A DNA stretch of 64,000 nt from Streptomyces sp. KL109B. Its GTDB lineage: Bacteria; Actinomycetota; Actinomycetes; Streptomycetales; Streptomycetaceae. The notes beneath the pieces were generated by a model that saw nothing but the letters and a program-made list of their open reading frames with translations, made no database searches and was not told where the DNA came from. The stretch covers positions 1,054,001 to 1,118,000 of the forward strand of contig NZ_JASERL010000001.1 of assembly GCF_030766935.1 (NCBI RefSeq). The letters are read 5' to 3'. Below, in pieces: positions 61,350 to 64,000 of this stretch; position 1 is the first letter of the stretch, and every line of letters starts with the position of its first letter. Both the position numbers and the translations under genes were made by a program.

Positions 61350-62411
61350 TCACTCCTCGACGAGCAGCTTGTCCCGGAGCTGGGCCAGGGTGCGGGCCAG
61401 CAGGCGGGAGACGTGCATCTGGGAGATGCCGACCTCCTGCGCGATCTGCGACTGCGTCATGTTCCCGAAGAACCGCAGCAGCAGAATGCGCTTCTCGCGC
61501 GGCGGCAGGTCCTCCAGGAGCGGCTTGAGGGACTCGCGGTACTCGACGCCCTCGAGCGCCTCGTCCTCCGCGCCCAGCGTGTCCGCGACCGCCGGGGACT
61601 CGTCGTCCGTGTCCGGGACGTCCAGGGACAGCGTGGAGTACGCGTTGGCCGACTCCAGGCCCTCCAGGACCTCCTCCTCGGAGATGGCCAGCTTCTCGGC
61701 CAGCTCGTGCACCGTGGGGGAGCGGCCGTGCAGCTGGGACAGCTCCGCCGTCGCCGAGGTCAGGGCCAGACGCAGCTCCTGGAGGCGGCGCGGCACGCGC
61801 ACGGCCCAGCCCTTGTCGCGGAAGTGCCGCTTGATCTCACCGACGACCGTCGGCGTCGCGTACGTGGAGAACTCCACGCCGCGCTCCGGGTCGAAGCGGT
61901 CGACCGACTTGATCAGGCCGATCGTCGCGACCTGCGTCAGGTCGTCGAGGGGCTCGCCGCGGTTGCGGAAGCGGCGGGCCAGATGCTCGACGAGCGGCAG
62001 GTGCATGCGGACGAGCTGATTGCGCAGGTCCGCGTACTCCGGGCTGCCGTCCTTCAGCGTGCGCAGCTCGATGAACATCGCCCGCGCGCCGCTGCGGTCC
62101 GTCGGATCGTGCCGGCCGTGCTGCTCACCGTGTCGCTCGTGGTCGCTCATCAATCCCGCCCGTCGCGCGTCCGATCCCCCTGAGCCCCCGCGAAGTACGG
62201 CCCCCGAGGTCGGCGCTGCCTGCTGTGCCGCGTCGGCCGCCGGGGCCGCCGTGTCCGCAGCATCCGCAGTGTCCTCGACGGACTCCGGGTGCTGCCGGGC
62301 CTGCTGCTCGGGGATGCCGGTGGTCGGCCGTCGCATCCCGCCAGTGCCCTCGGCCGGGAGATCCCGGGTGCCGCGCTTGTCGTCCCGCACCGGACCGTCC
62401 CCGTTCCTCAC
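61350..62411 (-). CDS. sigH: Stress sigma factor SigH (SigB/SigF group)
   Basis: A group 3 sigma factor lacking region 1.1. Core regions: region 2 (RNQLVRMHLPLVEHLARRFRN, DLTQVATIGLIKSVDRFDP, FSTYATPTVVGEIKRHFRD), region 3 (RVPRRLQELR) and region 4 (LPPREKRILLLRFFGNMTQSQIAQEVGISQMHVSRLL). Several in-frame starts are possible: GTG 62411 (353 residues, overlapping the rshA stop as GTGA), ATG 62336 (328 residues) and ATG 62150 (266 residues). Multiple products are known for S. coelicolor SigH, active in osmotic stress and development. The N-terminal extension is Ala/Asp-rich and unlike the core. Confidence 0.9.
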   Translation of the reverse strand: MRNGDGPVRDDKRGTRDLPAEGTGGMRRPTTGIPEQQARQHPESVEDTADAADTAAPAADAAQQAAPTSGAVLRGGSGGSDARRAGLMSDHERHGEQHGRHDPTDRSGARAMFIELRTLKDGSPEYADLRNQLVRMHLPLVEHLARRFRNRGEPLDDLTQVATIGLIKSVDRFDPERGVEFSTYATPTVVGEIKRHFRDKGWAVRVPRRLQELRLALTSATAELSQLHGRSPTVHELAEKLAISEEEVLEGLESANAYSTLSLDVPDTDDESPAVADTLGAEDEALEGVEYRESLKPLLEDLPPREKRILLLRFFGNMTQSQIAQEVGISQMHVSRLLARTLAQLRDKLLVEE

Positions 62412-62821
62412 GTCGGGCCGGGGCCCGCGCCGCGCTTCTTGTAGAGGCTGATGGAGACGGTCTTGTCCTCGGCCACCGCGGAGTCGACCTGGCCCGCGAG
62501 GGCCGAGAGCACCGTCCACGCGAAGGTGTCGCGCTCCGGCGCCCTGCCGTCGGTCGTGGGCGCGGAGACCGTCACCTCCAAGGAGTCGTCGACAAGACGG
62601 AACACGCAGCTGAGCACGGAGCCCGCGACGGCCTGCTGGAGCAGGATCGCGCACGCCTCGTCGACAGCGATGCGAAGGTCCTCGATCTCGTCGAGGGTGA
62701 AGTCCAAACGCGCCGCGAGGCCGGCCGTCGCCGTACGCAGCACCGACAGGTAGGCACCCGCAGCCGGGAGTCGGACTTCCACGAAGTCCTGATTTCCGGG
62801 GTCGCCTGCGATCTGGGACAC
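62408..62821 (-). CDS. rshA: RsbW-like anti-sigma factor of SigH
   Basis: A 137-residue protein of the GHKL ATPase/serine kinase (RsbW/SpoIIAB) family that sequesters SigH. Visible features: EVRLPAAGAYLSVLRTATAGLAARLDF (core strand and helix), LRIAVDEACAILL (N-box region with the conserved Asp-Glu-Ala) and an atypical, short G-box region; KTVSISLYKKRG ends it. Start GTG 62821, with GGAGG 5 bases upstream; GTG 62827 and TTG 62833 are less likely. The stop overlaps the sigH GTG start by 4 bp. Known in S. coelicolor as UshX/PrsH/RshA. Confidence 0.9.
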   Translation of the reverse strand: MSQIAGDPGNQDFVEVRLPAAGAYLSVLRTATAGLAARLDFTLDEIEDLRIAVDEACAILLQQAVAGSVLSCVFRLVDDSLEVTVSAPTTDGRAPERDTFAWTVLSALAGQVDSAVAEDKTVSISLYKKRGAGPGPT

Positions 62822-63086
62822 CCTCACCTCCAAGGTGGTACAAGCACTTTCGGGCTCCGGAGGCGTCGTCCCCCGGGTGATGCGCCACTTATATCTGCGG
62901 TGACGCTACCGCGCGCCCGACTTTCCTGTCCCGGGGACCCCCGGCCCATTGCTGTCACTCATAGTAAGCCTACGGGTACGGACAGTGGCTAGAGGGTGTG
63001 CGGGCCCAATTGGAAAGAGCGGGCGCCGGGTTGACGTACCCAGGCACAAGTGGATCGAACCCAAGCGGGGTCCGGGATCGGCCGCG

Positions 63087-63347
63087 TCAGACGAGAATCG
63101 CGTCGACAAAGCACCAACGCCAGCTCTCACCAGGCTCGAAGGTGCGCATGACCGGATGGCCGGTCTCGGCGTGGTGCGCCGTCGCGTGCCGGTACGGCGA
63201 CGAGTCGCAGCATCCGACGTGGCCGCAGTCCAGACACAGCCGTAGTTGCACAGGGTGACTGCCGACGGCCAGACACTCCAGGCAGGTCTCGCTCAGAGGT
63301 GCGGGCTCGGGGTGCGGCAGCGCGGCGACGTGCGAGCACTCGTTCAT
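63087..63347 (-). CDS. UBP-type zinc-finger protein
   Basis: An 86-residue protein that is a single UBP zinc finger: Cys/His ligands in CSHV, CLECLAVG, LCLDCGHVGCCDSSPYRHATAHHAETGHPVMRTFE. In eukaryotes this fold binds ubiquitin C-termini; bacterial stand-alone versions have unknown roles. Start ATG 63347. Divergent from the antiporter gene over 51 bp, an arrangement shared by other Streptomyces, so a regulatory or accessory relation is possible. Confidence 0.88.
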   Translation of the reverse strand: MNECSHVAALPHPEPAPLSETCLECLAVGSHPVQLRLCLDCGHVGCCDSSPYRHATAHHAETGHPVMRTFEPGESWRWCFVDAILV

Positions 63348-63398
63348 GATGGCCAGGTTACGACGGGTGGCGCGGAGCAGGGTGACGAAAGGCGGGTC

Positions 63399-64000
63399 AT
63401 GGACGTATTGCCCTTGGTGGGTCTGATCGCCGTGAGCGCGGCCGTGGCGGGAGCGGCGCGCAGGACGCCCGTGCCGGCCCCGCTCCTGCTGGTCGCGATC
63501 GGACTCGTGGCGTCCTACGTGCCGTGGGTTCCGCAGTACATGCTCGACCCGCACATCGTGCTGCCGCTGATCCTGCCGCCACTGCTGCACACCGCCGCCC
63601 TGGAGAGCTCCTACCTCGACCTGCGGGCGAACATCAGGCCCGTCGCGCTGCTCTCCGTGGGGTACGTCCTGTTCGCGACGCTCGCCGTGGGCTGGCTCGC
63701 GTACGAGCTGATCCCGGACCTGCCGCTGACCGCGGCGCTCGTCCTGGGCGCGGTGATCGCGCCGCCCGACGCGGTGGCCGCCACCGCGATCGCCCGGCGG
63801 GTGGGGCTGCCCTCGCGGATCACCACGATCCTCCAGGGCGAGTCCCTCGTGAACGACGCCACCGCGATCACCGCCTACAAGGTGGCGCTCGCCGCCGCCG
63901 TGGGCGAGGGCGCCAGCTGGGCGGGCGGGATCAAGGAGTTCCTGGTGGCGGCCGTCGGCGGGGTCGGCGTGGGGCTGCTCCTGATGGTGCCGCTGCACTG
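63399..64000 (+). CDS. CPA1-family Na+/H+ antiporter, N-terminal part
   Basis: Open to the window edge: the first 200 residues of a cation:proton antiporter. Membrane helices begin at residue 4. Typical CPA1 features: MLDPHIVLPLILPPLLHTAA near residue 48, ALVLGAVIAPPDAVAATAIA near residue 113 (ion-binding Asp) and LQGESLVNDATAI near residue 143. Start ATG 63399 with AAAGGCGGG upstream. Divergent from the UBP zinc-finger gene. Confidence 0.9.
   Translation, partial: MDVLPLVGLIAVSAAVAGAARRTPVPAPLLLVAIGLVASYVPWVPQYMLDPHIVLPLILPPLLHTAALESSYLDLRANIRPVALLSVGYVLFATLAVGWLAYELIPDLPLTAALVLGAVIAPPDAVAATAIARRVGLPSRITTILQGESLVNDATAITAYKVALAAAVGEGASWAGGIKEFLVAAVGGVGVGLLLMVPLH

Overview
The window is chromosomal DNA of a Streptomyces species. 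Base composition is very GC-rich, and actinobacterial hallmarks are present: SigR-RsrA, a WhiB-like protein, DasR with its operators, SigH with its RsbW-like antagonist, and an epi-isozizaene synthase-P450 pair. From memory, gene order follows the conserved core of Streptomyces coelicolor around SCO5204 to SCO5247, with lineage-specific insertions. No phage genes, insertion sequences or CRISPR arrays were seen.

Layout. 1-3.9 kb: end of a UPF0182 membrane protein, two identical initiator tRNA genes flanking a Sel1-repeat gene, and a dense non-coding repeat island. 3.9-13 kb: a sulfonate/nitrate-type ABC importer, a peroxide-sensing Fur protein divergent from katG, a CBS protein, hisN, a TetR regulator, a second repeat island and an SMR efflux protein. 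13-24 kb: rsgA-aroA, an M50 protease, an SRAP protein, a hydrolase, sigR-rsrA with its autoregulatory promoter, two HD-type membrane proteins separated by a third repeat island, a TPR-like protein and peptide deformylase. 24.5-29 kb: the albaflavenone terpene pair, a GlxA-type AraC regulator (probably nrdS), a 54-residue membrane protein and a methyltransferase. 29-33 kb: class Ia ribonucleotide reductase nrdAB under a cobalamin riboswitch and two NrdR boxes. 33-37.8 kb: two carboxylate uptake units (SSS symporter plus DUF3311; CstA plus YbdD).

37.9-57 kb is the DasR (N-acetylglucosamine) locus: dasR, then dasABC, dasD, nagB and a SIS-domain sugar isomerase. dasR and dasA normally sit next to each other, divergently. 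Here an approximately 10.7 kb biosynthetic cluster lies between them. It holds a phosphopantetheinyl transferase gene on the plus strand and a nine-gene, mostly overlapping minus-strand run: tandem nitroreductase-fold (SagB-type) oxidoreductase, AMP-ligase, stand-alone carrier protein, DapB-like reductase, class II aldolase, acyl-CoA dehydrogenase, free condensation-like protein, polysaccharide deacetylase with a His/Glu-rich tail, and MFS exporter. Near-consensus DasR operators lie upstream of both the long operon and the transferase gene, so the pathway is probably tied to chitin/GlcNAc sensing. I cannot match it to a characterised pathway, and it is my main candidate for an undescribed system.

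57-64 kb: a PdtaS-like sensor kinase, wblE, a diacylglycerol kinase-type lipid kinase, a small membrane protein, sigH with its anti-sigma factor, a UBP zinc-finger protein, and the start of a Na+/H+ antiporter cut by the window edge.

Three intergenic islands (2.8-3.7, 12.0-12.6 and 20.57-20.79 kb) share a conserved hairpin core preceded by different tandem arrays. They account for most of the long spurious reading frames in those places.
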